Positions 1 to 8,035 are shown, counted from the stretch's first letter. The stretch is DNA of 17,272 nucleotides from an uncultured Clostridia bacterium (GCA_944391635.1 CALXUL010000348.1:1-17272), one strand, 5' to 3'. The notes: a model not told the origin generated them from the sequence alone. A program made the numbers and translations.

Positions 1-1
1 A

Positions 2-151
2 GCAAATAACAATCCCGGGAATATTGTTATTTTGTGTCCGGATCACCACAGGATCGTGCACAAGGCAAAAGCTGTTTTCAATTTTACGTTACATCAGTTC
101 GAATACAACAACGCAAGGGTTGATCCCTTGATGTTTAATCTGCATATCTGA
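2..151 (+). CDS. HNH endonuclease, C-terminal end (partial)
   Basis: The frame is open from the window edge to TGA at 149-151, giving 49 residues of a protein that starts upstream. It contains the end of an HNH metal-binding core: an Asn-rich segment, then NIVILCPDHHRIVH, which fits the family pattern N...(I/V)xLCxxHHxxxH. HNH domains cut DNA with a single metal ion, and small HNH proteins are common in restriction and mobile-element loci. The tail after the motif carries no further recognisable domain. The substrate and the rest of the protein cannot be judged from here. The domain call is firm; the biological role is open. Confidence 0.75.
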   Translation, partial: ANNNPGNIVILCPDHHRIVHKAKAVFNFTLHQFEYNNARVDPLMFNLHI

Positions 152-197
152 TATTTTAAGGAAATTACAAAAGGCCAAAGCTGCCGGAGGGAGAAGA

Positions 198-563
198 ATG
201 AATATTGACCAGTTAAAAGATTTGATTACAACGTATGATAAATGTACAACTCAACGCTCTTGGGTTATGAGCGGTGCAATTATTCATTATTCAAATGAGT
301 ATATTGATGTAGTAAGGTTGGACAGCTCTAACAAATGGACAGGCGATGATACGATGATCAAAATGTGGAGCATCATCATAAACCTTAAAAAAGATTTTAC
401 GTTGTTACCCAATTATTGGGAATTAAAGAAGATAATTACAATAGAACTTACACCGGTAACAAAAGGCAAAAATAAAGGTGCGTATGGAATAAGAATACGG
501 AATATGCACAGAGATCCGGAAGAAATGATAGTGCGAGTAATTCTTGATTATATCTTTCAATGA
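198..563 (+). CDS. Hypothetical protein, 121 residues
   Basis: This is a short cytosolic protein of unrecognised family. The ATG at 198 is preceded by a good Shine-Dalgarno site, GGAGGGAG, near 186-193. It has no signal peptide, membrane segment or catalytic motif that can be seen. The composition is mixed alpha/beta, with aromatic clusters (WVMSGAIIHYS near the start, LPNYWEL in the middle) and a basic KGKNKG stretch near residue 90. It starts 46 bp after the HNH gene on the same strand, so it may be a partner or inhibitor of that nuclease, but only position supports this. Coding status is likely from the ribosome site and clean frame. Confidence 0.65.
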   Translation: MNIDQLKDLITTYDKCTTQRSWVMSGAIIHYSNEYIDVVRLDSSNKWTGDDTMIKMWSIIINLKKDFTLLPNYWELKKIITIELTPVTKGKNKGAYGIRIRNMHRDPEEMIVRVILDYIFQ

Positions 564-602
564 TAGGTGATTAAGGATATGGGCCCTTTAGATGTGTGAA
601 AA

Positions 603-637
603 AACATATAGCATATCTTAGATAGCGCATATATGTT
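603..637. repeat. Imperfect hairpin, 8-bp arms
   Basis: AACATATA at 603-610 is the reverse complement of TATATGTT at 630-637, with two further G-C pairs possible across a bulge. No T-run follows, so it is not a simple terminator. It lies in the gap between the 121-residue gene and the decayed nuclease and could be an operator or a chance AT-rich palindrome. Confidence 0.25.
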
Positions 638-669
638 AGAGAATCGAATTGAGTTAAGAGAAGTTTGTT

Positions 670-946
670 GTGATTAAAAAAAATAGATGTTCCTTATGAA
701 TTTGAAGATAACGATGCATCTGCTAGTGCCTCCGGATGGCGTTTTCAGGAAAATGTAGGTATTTTTCTTTTTTTGGAATGTATAGATACGGCTCAATTGC
801 TTGCTATAGAGACAAGACACCAAGATATTGAATTGATTTTCAACGACAGGGCTATTTATGCTCAGGCAAAAGCAATGAAGTATATGAAAAGGAAGTGCCG
901 GAAAAAAAGAGAAGAGACAAAAGTTTTGTATATTACGTCCGAATGA
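670..946 (+). pseudogene. Frameshifted N-terminal remnant of a Cap4/DUF4297-like nuclease
   Basis: From 683 to 946 one frame is open but has no normal start; TGA at 671-673 lies in the same frame just upstream. Its product includes ASGWRFQENVGIFLFLE, then IETRHQDIELIF and IYAQAKA. This matches the look of the DUF4297/Cap4 dsDNA-nuclease N-terminus (a G-aromatic-x-Q helix, then E...DI...(Q/E)xK of a PD-(D/E)xK core). A GTG at 670 would give a natural start if one A were missing from the A8 run at 676-683. A second frame, open from about 880, ends with TGA at 994-996, touching the next ATG, so another slip may lie near the A7 run at 902-908. Known DUF4297 proteins are several hundred residues long, so this is a truncated remnant. 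The remaining sequence of 564-996 shows only the hairpin. The family call is from memory of the motif and is moderate. Confidence 0.5.
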
Positions 947-996
947 AAAAAATAAGAGACAAGGATTTAAAAATACAACTTGAGGAGGTTATTTGA

Positions 997-2424
997 ATGG
1001 ATAAAATAAAGATTGGAAATTTTTTAAAAGAGTTGCGCGAGGATCGTGGATTAACGCAAATTCAATTATCTCAAAAGTTGGTTGAAGACGGTGGTTACTC
1101 TGATGCATTGATTAGTAAATGGGAAAGAGGACAGACTTTGCCAAATATTGACGACTTGAAGAGATTGGCAAATTATTTTGGGGTATCTGTTGACGAGATA
1201 TTAAACGGTACACGCAATAAAGAAGAAGATTTTGAAGAAAAATATTTTATATACAATAATGAGTGGATGGCAAGCTACGATTCTGATGATTTGTACGATA
1301 TAAGAGAATCGCAGGAATTGCTTATAGAAACACGTTTTAAAGAACTTTTGGAAAAAATGGTTGGGGACGGGCTGACTTTCTCTGAAGATAAAGAGTTTGA
1401 TTTTATTGTTACACATTTTTATCAAATTTTTCTTCCGGCAGTTGAATGTAAAGACGAGCAGGCATATCGCAATTCTTTTAGTGAACCGCTAAAAAGTGTA
1501 GAAGATATCAATTATTTTGATGAAGTAATACCTGGAGGATTGGCAGATATAAAATTTGAAATATATAAACAAGCGGCTTTAATGCATAATACTACAATTG
1601 ATGAAAAGGTTTGGGAAATAAATAAAAAATTTGTGTTCACAAAACGCCAGACTGTTCGAATGGATATTAGCGACGTTATTGATGAGGCTGAAGATGAGTT
1701 GTTTTGGAGAGTTCTGACGCTTGATGACTTAGATAAAGATATTTTATTGGCGGCACTTCAAACAATAAATGTAACGCACAGGTATGGCGCACTTCCAATA
1801 TATGAAAAAAAATTTAATCGCAAATATGATGAAGAACAGCTTACTAAGCGTGCAATAAAGCTTTTAATAGAAGGTGGAGCGAAGTTAAATAATTCCTTGC
1901 TCCGGTATTGGAGTGTTACAACGTGGCGGCATGATATTATTCATGAGTTAGAGGAATTACATAAGAATTATAGAAGACCACTATTGGTGCCTGTCTGTGA
2001 AAATGGAAAATATCACTATTTTACTGTCGCAAATACGGAGCATAACAGAGAAAAGTTGGGAATAAATAATGAATTTTCGAATTTTGATCTTAATGATTAT
2101 CCTAGATTAGAGAAGAGATTGTTTAACGGACAAACGACTATTTGTAAGCCCTACAAATTGTTGGCGGGCGGTTCCAGTGAGGAGGAAGCATTTATTTTTG
2201 CGCGGAAACAAATTTTAGATTTATCATTATCGGATTATATGAGTAAAAGAGATGATGCAAAAACGCAAGAATTATTGCAGAATTTAGATAGGTTATCTTT
2301 GGCAGAGTTGAGAGATGAATATTTTCCTTTAGAATATCGCGGAGAGTATATGGACGATATCAATAATCTATCTTCTGATGAGATAAAGAAAAAATATTAT
2401 TTGAAGGATGAGGCAGATGAATAG
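997..2424 (+). CDS. XRE-family helix-turn-helix protein with large unknown C-terminal domain
   Basis: Residues about 5-65 form a Cro/C1-type helix-turn-helix: LREDRGLTQIQLSQKL, then SDALISKWERGQTLPNIDDL and a closing SVDEILNG helix. This domain binds operator DNA. The remaining 400 residues are acidic and mostly alpha-helical by eye, with no motif I recognise and no membrane segment. The ATG at 997 has GAGGAGG at 982-988. The gene overlaps the next one, which has the same plan and weakly similar C-terminal blocks, so the two look like an ancient tandem duplication. The C-terminal part may sense a ligand or a protein partner. Regulator is the default call; a toxin-antitoxin or scaffold role cannot be excluded. 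The helix-turn-helix is firm, the rest unknown. Confidence 0.8.
   Translation: MDKIKIGNFLKELREDRGLTQIQLSQKLVEDGGYSDALISKWERGQTLPNIDDLKRLANYFGVSVDEILNGTRNKEEDFEEKYFIYNNEWMASYDSDDLYDIRESQELLIETRFKELLEKMVGDGLTFSEDKEFDFIVTHFYQIFLPAVECKDEQAYRNSFSEPLKSVEDINYFDEVIPGGLADIKFEIYKQAALMHNTTIDEKVWEINKKFVFTKRQTVRMDISDVIDEAEDELFWRVLTLDDLDKDILLAALQTINVTHRYGALPIYEKKFNRKYDEEQLTKRAIKLLIEGGAKLNNSLLRYWSVTTWRHDIIHELEELHKNYRRPLLVPVCENGKYHYFTVANTEHNREKLGINNEFSNFDLNDYPRLEKRLFNGQTTICKPYKLLAGGSSEEEAFIFARKQILDLSLSDYMSKRDDAKTQELLQNLDRLSLAELRDEYFPLEYRGEYMDDINNLSSDEIKKKYYLKDEADE
2404..2407 (+). promoter_or_regulatory. Ribosome binding site that decides the start at 2417
   Basis: AAGG lies 9 bases before the ATG at 2417. 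The earlier in-frame ATG at 2408 would leave no spacing to this site, so 2417 is the better start. The start codon overlaps the end of the upstream gene by 8 bp, which suggests translational coupling. Confidence 0.5.
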
Positions 2425-3484
2425 TTTTATTAAGAGTTTAATGGAAGAAAGAAAGATAAAACAGAAAGACTTGGCTATAATATTAGGGATCAGCTCGGCG
2501 GCTATCAGTCAATGGAATGATGAAGGAACAAATATCAGCGCTAATTGTTTGTTCATGTTATCCAAATTATTCCATGTTACGGTTGATGAACTTCTGGCAG
2601 GAAAGAGAAGCGGAGAATCTCTTGAAGATAAATGGGCGAGGGATTACAATGTCAATGAAGAAGCGGCGAGAAGATCCTTAATTGATGGCGAAAAAGAAAA
2701 AGTGTTAAATTATTTTGGCATTTTATCCAAAGTAAATAAAAGATTTTTTTGTTTGTTTGAGAAGAAAATTGTAGGGAATATGTCGGATTATGAATTAAAG
2801 GAGTGGGAATATCTCAAGCAATACTATAAGATTAACATTTTTCAAAGCCGAATGTCGGAGAGTATTCAGATCAGTAGAAGAAACGGTGATGTGGAGCAGC
2901 AAATCATAAATAGTCTAATAGAAAAAATCGGGGTACAAGATAAAGATTCGATTATTTGGGAACTTCAAAAAATTTATAATATAACGCATTATGGTGTTAA
3001 AATCACGAGAGATAAGGAAATTGCTCCAGCAGATAATTATTACAGCGATTACGGGGATGATCCGTTCGGGGATTTAAAAGACGATGAAGACGTTTTTTTC
3101 GCTGTATATGAATCGCTTTCTCCGGTTGAAAAAGACGCGTTTTTAACCGCAGAGTCTCATAATAAGCGGGGCGCAGAGTATTTATATGAACTTATAAAAA
3201 GGGGTGGAAATATTTTATATTTGCCAAGCGATTTGAATCTTACAAATTTTGATATGAAAGATTTGGATGACCTTGAAGGAGAGAAAAAACCCGTTTTTGA
3301 GCTTGATAAAGCGCACGCCGTAGTTTATGAGGTTTACGATAATTATGGATTGGCAAAATATGAGCAGTATCAAGCACTTATCAATCGAACTCGAATGTTG
3401 CAAATTGAAATGGAGGCACAGTATAAAGAGAAAGAGCCGATTAAGTATTGGGAATTTCTAAAGAATATTGATGTAATGATTTAA
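2417..3484 (+). CDS. XRE-family helix-turn-helix protein, paralogue-like neighbour of the preceding gene
   Basis: With the start at 2417 the product is 355 residues. Residues about 1-60 are a Cro/C1-type helix-turn-helix (EERKIKQKDLAIIL, then SSAAISQWNDEGTNISANCL, ending TVDELLAGKR). The C-terminal region lacks known motifs but shares order and wording with the upstream protein: TVDELLAGKR versus SVDEILNGTR, LEDKW versus FEEKY, KEWEYLKQYY versus KEFDFIVTHFY, and a late block with YELIKRGGNILYL versus KLLIEGGAKLNNS. The genes overlap by 8 bp and are surely co-transcribed. A terminator follows directly, so the pair ends its own unit. Function beyond DNA binding is not visible. Two divergent copies side by side suggest a heterodimer or regulators of different targets. 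Confidence 0.8.
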   Translation: MNSFIKSLMEERKIKQKDLAIILGISSAAISQWNDEGTNISANCLFMLSKLFHVTVDELLAGKRSGESLEDKWARDYNVNEEAARRSLIDGEKEKVLNYFGILSKVNKRFFCLFEKKIVGNMSDYELKEWEYLKQYYKINIFQSRMSESIQISRRNGDVEQQIINSLIEKIGVQDKDSIIWELQKIYNITHYGVKITRDKEIAPADNYYSDYGDDPFGDLKDDEDVFFAVYESLSPVEKDAFLTAESHNKRGAEYLYELIKRGGNILYLPSDLNLTNFDMKDLDDLEGEKKPVFELDKAHAVVYEVYDNYGLAKYEQYQALINRTRMLQIEMEAQYKEKEPIKYWEFLKNIDVMI

Positions 3485-3490
3485 CAAAGT

Positions 3491-3530
3491 AAAAGCCGTC
3501 CGGGGGATTAATTCTTCGAGGCGGCTTTTT
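3491..3530 (+). terminator. Rho-independent terminator
   Basis: AAAAGCCG at 3491-3498 pairs with CGGCTTTT at 3522-3529. Two more C-G pairs (3500-3501 with 3520-3521) form across a bulged T at 3499, and a run of five T ends at 3530. It lies 6 bp after the stop of the second XRE gene and separates that unit from the next promoter. Confidence 0.85.
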
Positions 3531-3632
3531 GTGTCGCGAGAAATACTTTATCGAATTTATATACTTAAAATTATTGTTTTATGGTTCGCTTGCTTTTATA
3601 CAAATAAAATATTTATAATTACTGATAAGCTA

Positions 3633-3661
3633 TTGAATTATATAAATCTATGTGGTATAAT
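3633..3661 (+). promoter_or_regulatory. Sigma-A-type promoter of the downstream defence operon
   Basis: TTGAAT at 3633-3638 and TATAAT at 3656-3661 are spaced by exactly 17 bp, and TGG precedes the -10 box, giving an extended -10 (TGn). It sits about 30 bp before the 67-residue regulator gene and just after a terminator. It is the only near-consensus promoter I see in the window. The region 3531-3632 otherwise holds only AT-rich DNA. Confidence 0.8.
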
Positions 3662-3662
3662 T
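3636..3662. promoter_or_regulatory. Candidate operator: inverted repeat across the promoter
   Basis: AATTATA at 3636-3642 and TATAATT at 3656-3662 are perfect 7-bp inverted arms. Their centres are 20 bp apart, about two helical turns, and they cover the -35 and -10 boxes. This is where a dimer of the adjacent Cro-like regulator would repress its own promoter. The arms are pure A/T, so chance is possible. Confidence 0.35.
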
Positions 3663-3692
3663 AGTTTGTAAAAAAATGAACGAGGTAGCTTT

Positions 3693-3896
3693 ATGGCTCT
3701 GAGTTATAACAAATTATGGAAATTACTTATCGATAAAGGAATGACGAAGACAGAAATGCGTATTAAAGCGGATATATCGACAACTACTCTTGCTAAAATG
3801 GGCAAGAACGAAACCGTCTCCATGGACGTATTGCTTCGGATTTGCAATGTACTTGACTGTAATGTTGGAGATATTATGGACGTCACAAAAGACTAA
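3693..3896 (+). CDS. Small Cro/C1-type helix-turn-helix regulator
   Basis: This 67-residue protein is almost entirely one helix-turn-helix domain: YNKLWKLLIDKGMTKTEMR, then ADISTTTLAKMGKNETVSMD and a closing VLLRICNVLDCNVGDIMDV. Stand-alone proteins of this size are common first genes of restriction and other defence operons, where they act as control proteins that delay or limit expression. The ATG has GAGGT at 3682-3686. The gene is the first after the strong promoter and lies 10 bp before the GIY-YIG gene. Autoregulation through the inverted repeat over the promoter is likely but inferred. The family call is firm. Confidence 0.9.
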   Translation: MALSYNKLWKLLIDKGMTKTEMRIKADISTTTLAKMGKNETVSMDVLLRICNVLDCNVGDIMDVTKD

Positions 3897-3906
3897 GGGG
3901 AGAAAT

Positions 3907-4992
3907 ATGGAAACAAAAGGTTATATTTACATACTAACAAACCCGTCATTCAAAGAATATGTGAAAATAGGATATGCCGATAATGTGGAAAATCGTTTGA
4001 AGCAACTCAATAATAGCGAGTGTATTCCGTTTGCGTTCAGAGTGTACGCAACTTATGAAGTCGAGGAACGGTTGACAGATAAAAAGTTGCATTCGCTTAT
4101 CGATCAGCTTAATCCCAATTTGCGTTCTATTGAAAATGTCGGTGGTAAAATGCGTGTACGAGAGTTTTACGCAATGTCACCTGAACAAGCGTATTCGATT
4201 TTAGAAACCATCGCCATTTTAGGCGGGCGCAAAGATAGGCTGAAATTATGGGAGCCTTCTGTACAGGAACAAAGGGAAGAAAATCTTGCACAGGAGATTG
4301 AGGAAGAACATATCGAAAGGCTTTCTCCCTTTACATTTTCTAAATGCAATATTCCTGTCGGCGCGGTGATAACTTATTTTAATCGCGGAAAAGCAAATTC
4401 TGGTGTAGAGTGTATCGTGGTTGATGATAAGACAGTTGAGTATCAGGGGAAGGAATATTCGCTTTCGGCGTTAGCAACGGAACTTTCGGGGAGCAAACAT
4501 GGGGTTGCTGGCCCGAGATATTTCAAATATAACGGCGAGTGGTTGAACGCGATTCGAGCGAGGGTAGAAGGCAGAAAGGATCCGACGCGGGTAGAAGATG
4601 TTTGGGTAATTCCATGTAATCCGAAACTGTACGATATTGTAGGAGCGTTTGAAAATTTGGATACGATTGAATGGAGCCAGACAAACAACACCTCGGTTGG
4701 GGATACAATCTATATTTATGTCGGCGGAGATTATAAGGCCGTAATGTATAAGTGTGAAGTGTTGGAAACGGAGCTTTACGGCAACCGATCGGCGGATGAT
4801 TTAAAATTCTATAAAGATTTGGATGAAAAACCGGATGTTCGTTATATGCGGCTTCGCTTGATTGAGAAATACGATAAAGAGCAATTTCCTTTGGACGAGC
4901 TTCGGGAACATGGGTTAATGAATGTGCAGGGTAGGAGCAAAGTCACTCCTCAGCTTTTGAAGTATTTGGAAACGAAGAATTTTTGTCATTGA
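3907..4992 (+). CDS. GIY-YIG (T5orf172-like) nuclease with C-terminal EVE-like domain
   Basis: The start at 3907 follows AAGGGGAGA and gives 361 residues; the longer frame from 3790 would run through the regulator gene. Residues about 4-95 form a GIY-YIG/T5orf172 nuclease: YIYILTN, then VKIGYA, an Arg in NRLKQLN and the Glu/His of ERLTDKKLHSLID. Residues about 150-220 (EYQGKEYSLSALATEL, then GVAGPRYFKYNGEWL) resemble the RAMA/DUF4357 type of small module found beside methyltransferases. Residues about 230-361 (VWVIPCNPKLYDIVGAF, then VGDTIYIYVGG) look like a PUA-fold EVE domain, a family whose members can read modified bases. Together they suggest a nuclease guided to modified DNA. The nuclease call is firm, EVE is likely, the middle module is tentative. 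Confidence 0.8.
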   Translation: METKGYIYILTNPSFKEYVKIGYADNVENRLKQLNNSECIPFAFRVYATYEVEERLTDKKLHSLIDQLNPNLRSIENVGGKMRVREFYAMSPEQAYSILETIAILGGRKDRLKLWEPSVQEQREENLAQEIEEEHIERLSPFTFSKCNIPVGAVITYFNRGKANSGVECIVVDDKTVEYQGKEYSLSALATELSGSKHGVAGPRYFKYNGEWLNAIRARVEGRKDPTRVEDVWVIPCNPKLYDIVGAFENLDTIEWSQTNNTSVGDTIYIYVGGDYKAVMYKCEVLETELYGNRSADDLKFYKDLDEKPDVRYMRLRLIEKYDKEQFPLDELREHGLMNVQGRSKVTPQLLKYLETKNFCH

Positions 4993-5038
4993 TAGAGAGT
5001 AGTTCTTTAGATGTTTTATCGGATGAAAGGGGAATAGT

Positions 5039-8035
5039 ATGAATAGTGTTTGCCGAGAATTATTCAGGGCAATTCATGAAGGACTGTGGGTTTCTATTGA
5101 ATATAAAAATCAAGAAGAGAAGATAACAAAATATTGGATTGGCATAAAAAGACTAGATCCAAAAAGGAAATCTTTGGTTGTAGATGGGTTGCATCTCGCA
5201 AATTTTTCATTGCGCGAATTAACTATTTATATTGAATCCATTTTAAGTGCTGTTACGATTAAAGGGTCCTATTGCCCTGTAAATGAATGGCTTGTAAAAG
5301 ATATTTCTTTGCATCCACAAAAATACAGTGAATTTTTCGGAAGCGTTGCAAATCTTAAAATCTTAAATTATTTGTCTGATTGCAACAAGATGGATACGAC
5401 TCCATACATGACTGATTACGCCCTTTTAAAGAATTTGGACGAAGATTGTTTGGTGGATGGTAGATATGCGTTAAATAATGAGCAGTTTCAGGAAATCGTA
5501 AAGACTTTTCAATATGAATCAAAAACGGAGAGTGCGCAGCTAAAAATTAAACAGCTATGCATGAACGTGTTGAGTATCAATACTTCGAAAGGATTATATG
5601 TTTTGGCCCATCGTCGGCTTTCGTTAGACGTGCAGTCTCGTACATTGGTTGCAGATGATGCAGTGACTATCAATCAAGAATATACAATCGAAGGAGAAAA
5701 GCAAAGTATTCGGTTTTTTTTGGATGCGGATGATTTTGTTTTATTGGATGATTTTGAAACAAACAGGGAACTGATTAAAGACAGATTGATGAAGGTGAAT
5801 CGAAGAATAGGATGTGTAGATGACCTTCCCCATCTGATAGCGATCGGTTATGATGTTGTTCTCGATCTCAATTCGGAATATGCTGCTATTTCCGATATGT
5901 ATTCAGGAGGAAACAGTCCTACTAAACCGATAGAAGCATTTTTCGGTAAATTATTGGAGAGACCGATCCGTAGAAAGGAATATCCCATTGTTTTATGCAA
6001 TAAAAAGGCAAATTTGGATCAATTACTTGCTATAAGTACTGCATTAAAATATCCGTTGACGTATGTGCAGGGGCCGCCGGGAACGGGTAAAACGAATACA
6101 ATCGTGAATACAATTTTGTCCGCATTTTTTAATGAACGGACTGTTTTATTTGCTTCTTATAACAATCATCCGATCGATGGTGTTTTTGAAGTGCTAACCG
6201 GTCTTATGTACCATGGAAATATTATTCCGTTTCCAGTTATCCGTTTGGGAAACAACGATAAAGTCGTTGAAGCGTTGGATTATATCCGTGTTTTGTATGA
6301 AAAGACAAAAAATATCAACGTTTATTTAACAACGCTTACAAAGTATAAGGAAGAACAAATAGAGCGGACAAAGAAACTTACGGTTTTATTAAAAAAACAT
6401 GAGGAAATTCTCGATTTAACGGAAAGAAAAGCGACCATTGAAAAGGTTTTATCCACGACAAAGAACTTTTCTTTTGCCGTGGAATTGCAAGCAAGACAAT
6501 TGAAGGAAATCGAGGAAAAGTTGAAGAGTGTCGGAACAGTAACGAATCAAGATGCGTTAGGGCTGATATCCGATGATTTTGATGAGCTGTACAAATATCT
6601 CTATTACGTTTCTGCTAAGCATATTAAGAGATTAGGAGAGCAAAAATATGACCGCCTGCGTGAAATAATATATACTGACGATAAGGAGAAGAAAGTAGCC
6701 GCTTTTAACCAGTATTTGAGCGATGAAGACAATGTGGCACAATTCCTCCGCATTTTTCCTGTTGTGATCACAACGTGTATTTCGGCACATAAGATCGGCA
6801 AGCCGAGACAATATTTTGATATGGTTATCATGGACGAAGCGAGTCAGTGTAATACGGCAATTTCGCTTGTTCCGATTTTGCGTGGCGAAAATTTAATGTT
6901 GGTGGGGGATCCGCAGCAATTAAAGCCAGTCGTTTTACTTGATTCTTTGGTCAATCACAAATTGAGGCAGAAATATGCAATTACCGATGAATATGATTAT
7001 ATTAGCAATTCCATTTATCAAACTTTTGTCGCAGCAGATGCCGTCAGTGATGAGATTTTGTTAAGCCATCATTATAGATGTCATCCTAAAATTATTGAAT
7101 TTAATAATCGTAAATTTTATAACAAAAAATTATTGATTGAAAGTATCAGTAAAGAAGAGGAGCCTCTTGTATATGTAAACATTAGAGGAAATGAAACGGA
7201 TTATAAGAACACATCGCCCGCAGAATGCGATGAGATCGTTAAATACGCAAAATTACATGCGAACCAAAAGATCGGCGTTATTACACCTTTTGTCAACCAG
7301 AAAAATCTTATCAATGAGGAGTTGAAAAAATACGGTTGCAAAAATGTATCTTGCGGAACAGTACATTCCTTTCAAGGCGATGAGAAAGATGTAATTTTGT
7401 TTTCTTTAGCTCTGACAAAGCAAACTGGCCAAAAAACATATGACTGGTTAAAGAATAATAAAGAATTGATCAATGTGGCGGTATCTCGCGCAAAAGATAA
7501 ATTTGTTCTTCTTGCCAGCGGGGAAGATTTGTCTCGGTTACATATGCAAAACGACAGGGATGATATTTACGAGTTAGCGGAGTATGTTCGGACAAACGGC
7601 AAAAGCCATGTAACAGGGTTACAGGTTTCATCCCGTGCTTTAGGGGTAAAACCTTATAGTACGGAAACAGAAGAAGCTTTTCTGATCAGTTTGAATCATG
7701 CGCTCGATAATATTGCTGTACAGCACAGGCAATGCATTGTACATAAAGAAGTTGCTGTTTCACAAGTTTTTGAGGAAGATTTTTCACATCATGATTTGTT
7801 TTATACGGGGCGGTTTGATTTTGTCGTTTTTGACAAGAGAACTAAAAAGCCTCTCCTAGCAATCGAATTAGATGGAAAGGAGCATTATGACGATGATACG
7901 GTAAAGGCGCGTGATCGGCAGAAAGAGGAAATTTGTCGCCAGCACAATTTTCAACTTATCCGTGTGGAAAACAGTTATGCTCGCCGTTATGCATATATAA
8001 AAAATATACTAATGGAATACTTTTCGAAAATTTAA
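5039..8035 (+). CDS. SF1 (Upf1-like, AAA_11/AAA_12) helicase with C-terminal PD-(D/E)xK-like nuclease
   Basis: This 998-residue protein has a full SF1 motor: GPPGTGKT at 345-352, MDEASQC at 598-604, GDPQQLKP at 623-630, HHYRCHP at 677-683, GTVHSFQGD from 773 and NVAVSRAK at 812-819. A long charged helical insert (about 420-520) interrupts domain 1. Residues about 1-75 read like a WYL or related small beta-barrel module (tentative). Near the C-terminus D927 and E943-LDG-K947, followed by H949, match the DUF2726/Vsr-like PD-(D/E)xK nuclease pattern. Helicase-nuclease fusions of this kind (for example Hhe, a DUF4011-helicase-Vsr protein) defend against phage; this one lacks DUF4011 and is shorter. 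It likely unwinds and cuts foreign DNA. It lies 46 bp after the EVE nuclease. Motor call certain, nuclease likely. Confidence 0.9.
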   Translation: MNSVCRELFRAIHEGLWVSIEYKNQEEKITKYWIGIKRLDPKRKSLVVDGLHLANFSLRELTIYIESILSAVTIKGSYCPVNEWLVKDISLHPQKYSEFFGSVANLKILNYLSDCNKMDTTPYMTDYALLKNLDEDCLVDGRYALNNEQFQEIVKTFQYESKTESAQLKIKQLCMNVLSINTSKGLYVLAHRRLSLDVQSRTLVADDAVTINQEYTIEGEKQSIRFFLDADDFVLLDDFETNRELIKDRLMKVNRRIGCVDDLPHLIAIGYDVVLDLNSEYAAISDMYSGGNSPTKPIEAFFGKLLERPIRRKEYPIVLCNKKANLDQLLAISTALKYPLTYVQGPPGTGKTNTIVNTILSAFFNERTVLFASYNNHPIDGVFEVLTGLMYHGNIIPFPVIRLGNNDKVVEALDYIRVLYEKTKNINVYLTTLTKYKEEQIERTKKLTVLLKKHEEILDLTERKATIEKVLSTTKNFSFAVELQARQLKEIEEKLKSVGTVTNQDALGLISDDFDELYKYLYYVSAKHIKRLGEQKYDRLREIIYTDDKEKKVAAFNQYLSDEDNVAQFLRIFPVVITTCISAHKIGKPRQYFDMVIMDEASQCNTAISLVPILRGENLMLVGDPQQLKPVVLLDSLVNHKLRQKYAITDEYDYISNSIYQTFVAADAVSDEILLSHHYRCHPKIIEFNNRKFYNKKLLIESISKEEEPLVYVNIRGNETDYKNTSPAECDEIVKYAKLHANQKIGVITPFVNQKNLINEELKKYGCKNVSCGTVHSFQGDEKDVILFSLALTKQTGQKTYDWLKNNKELINVAVSRAKDKFVLLASGEDLSRLHMQNDRDDIYELAEYVRTNGKSHVTGLQVSSRALGVKPYSTETEEAFLISLNHALDNIAVQHRQCIVHKEVAVSQVFEEDFSHHDLFYTGRFDFVVFDKRTKKPLLAIELDGKEHYDDDTVKARDRQKEEICRQHNFQLIRVENSYARRYAYIKNILMEYFSKI

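Noticed and set aside
2408..2416. Start of the second XRE gene at 2408
   Set aside because: The AAGG site ends directly at this ATG, leaving no spacing, while 2417 has 9 bp.
3611..3647. Second imperfect inverted repeat (ATTTATAATT against AATTATATAAAT) upstream of the promoter
   Set aside because: It needs a 2-bp bulge and is purely A/T, so chance is as likely as an operator.
3790..3906. Upstream extension of the GIY-YIG gene to an ATG at 3790
   Set aside because: It would overlap most of the 67-residue regulator in another frame; the ATG at 3907 has its own ribosome site and begins the nuclease domain correctly.
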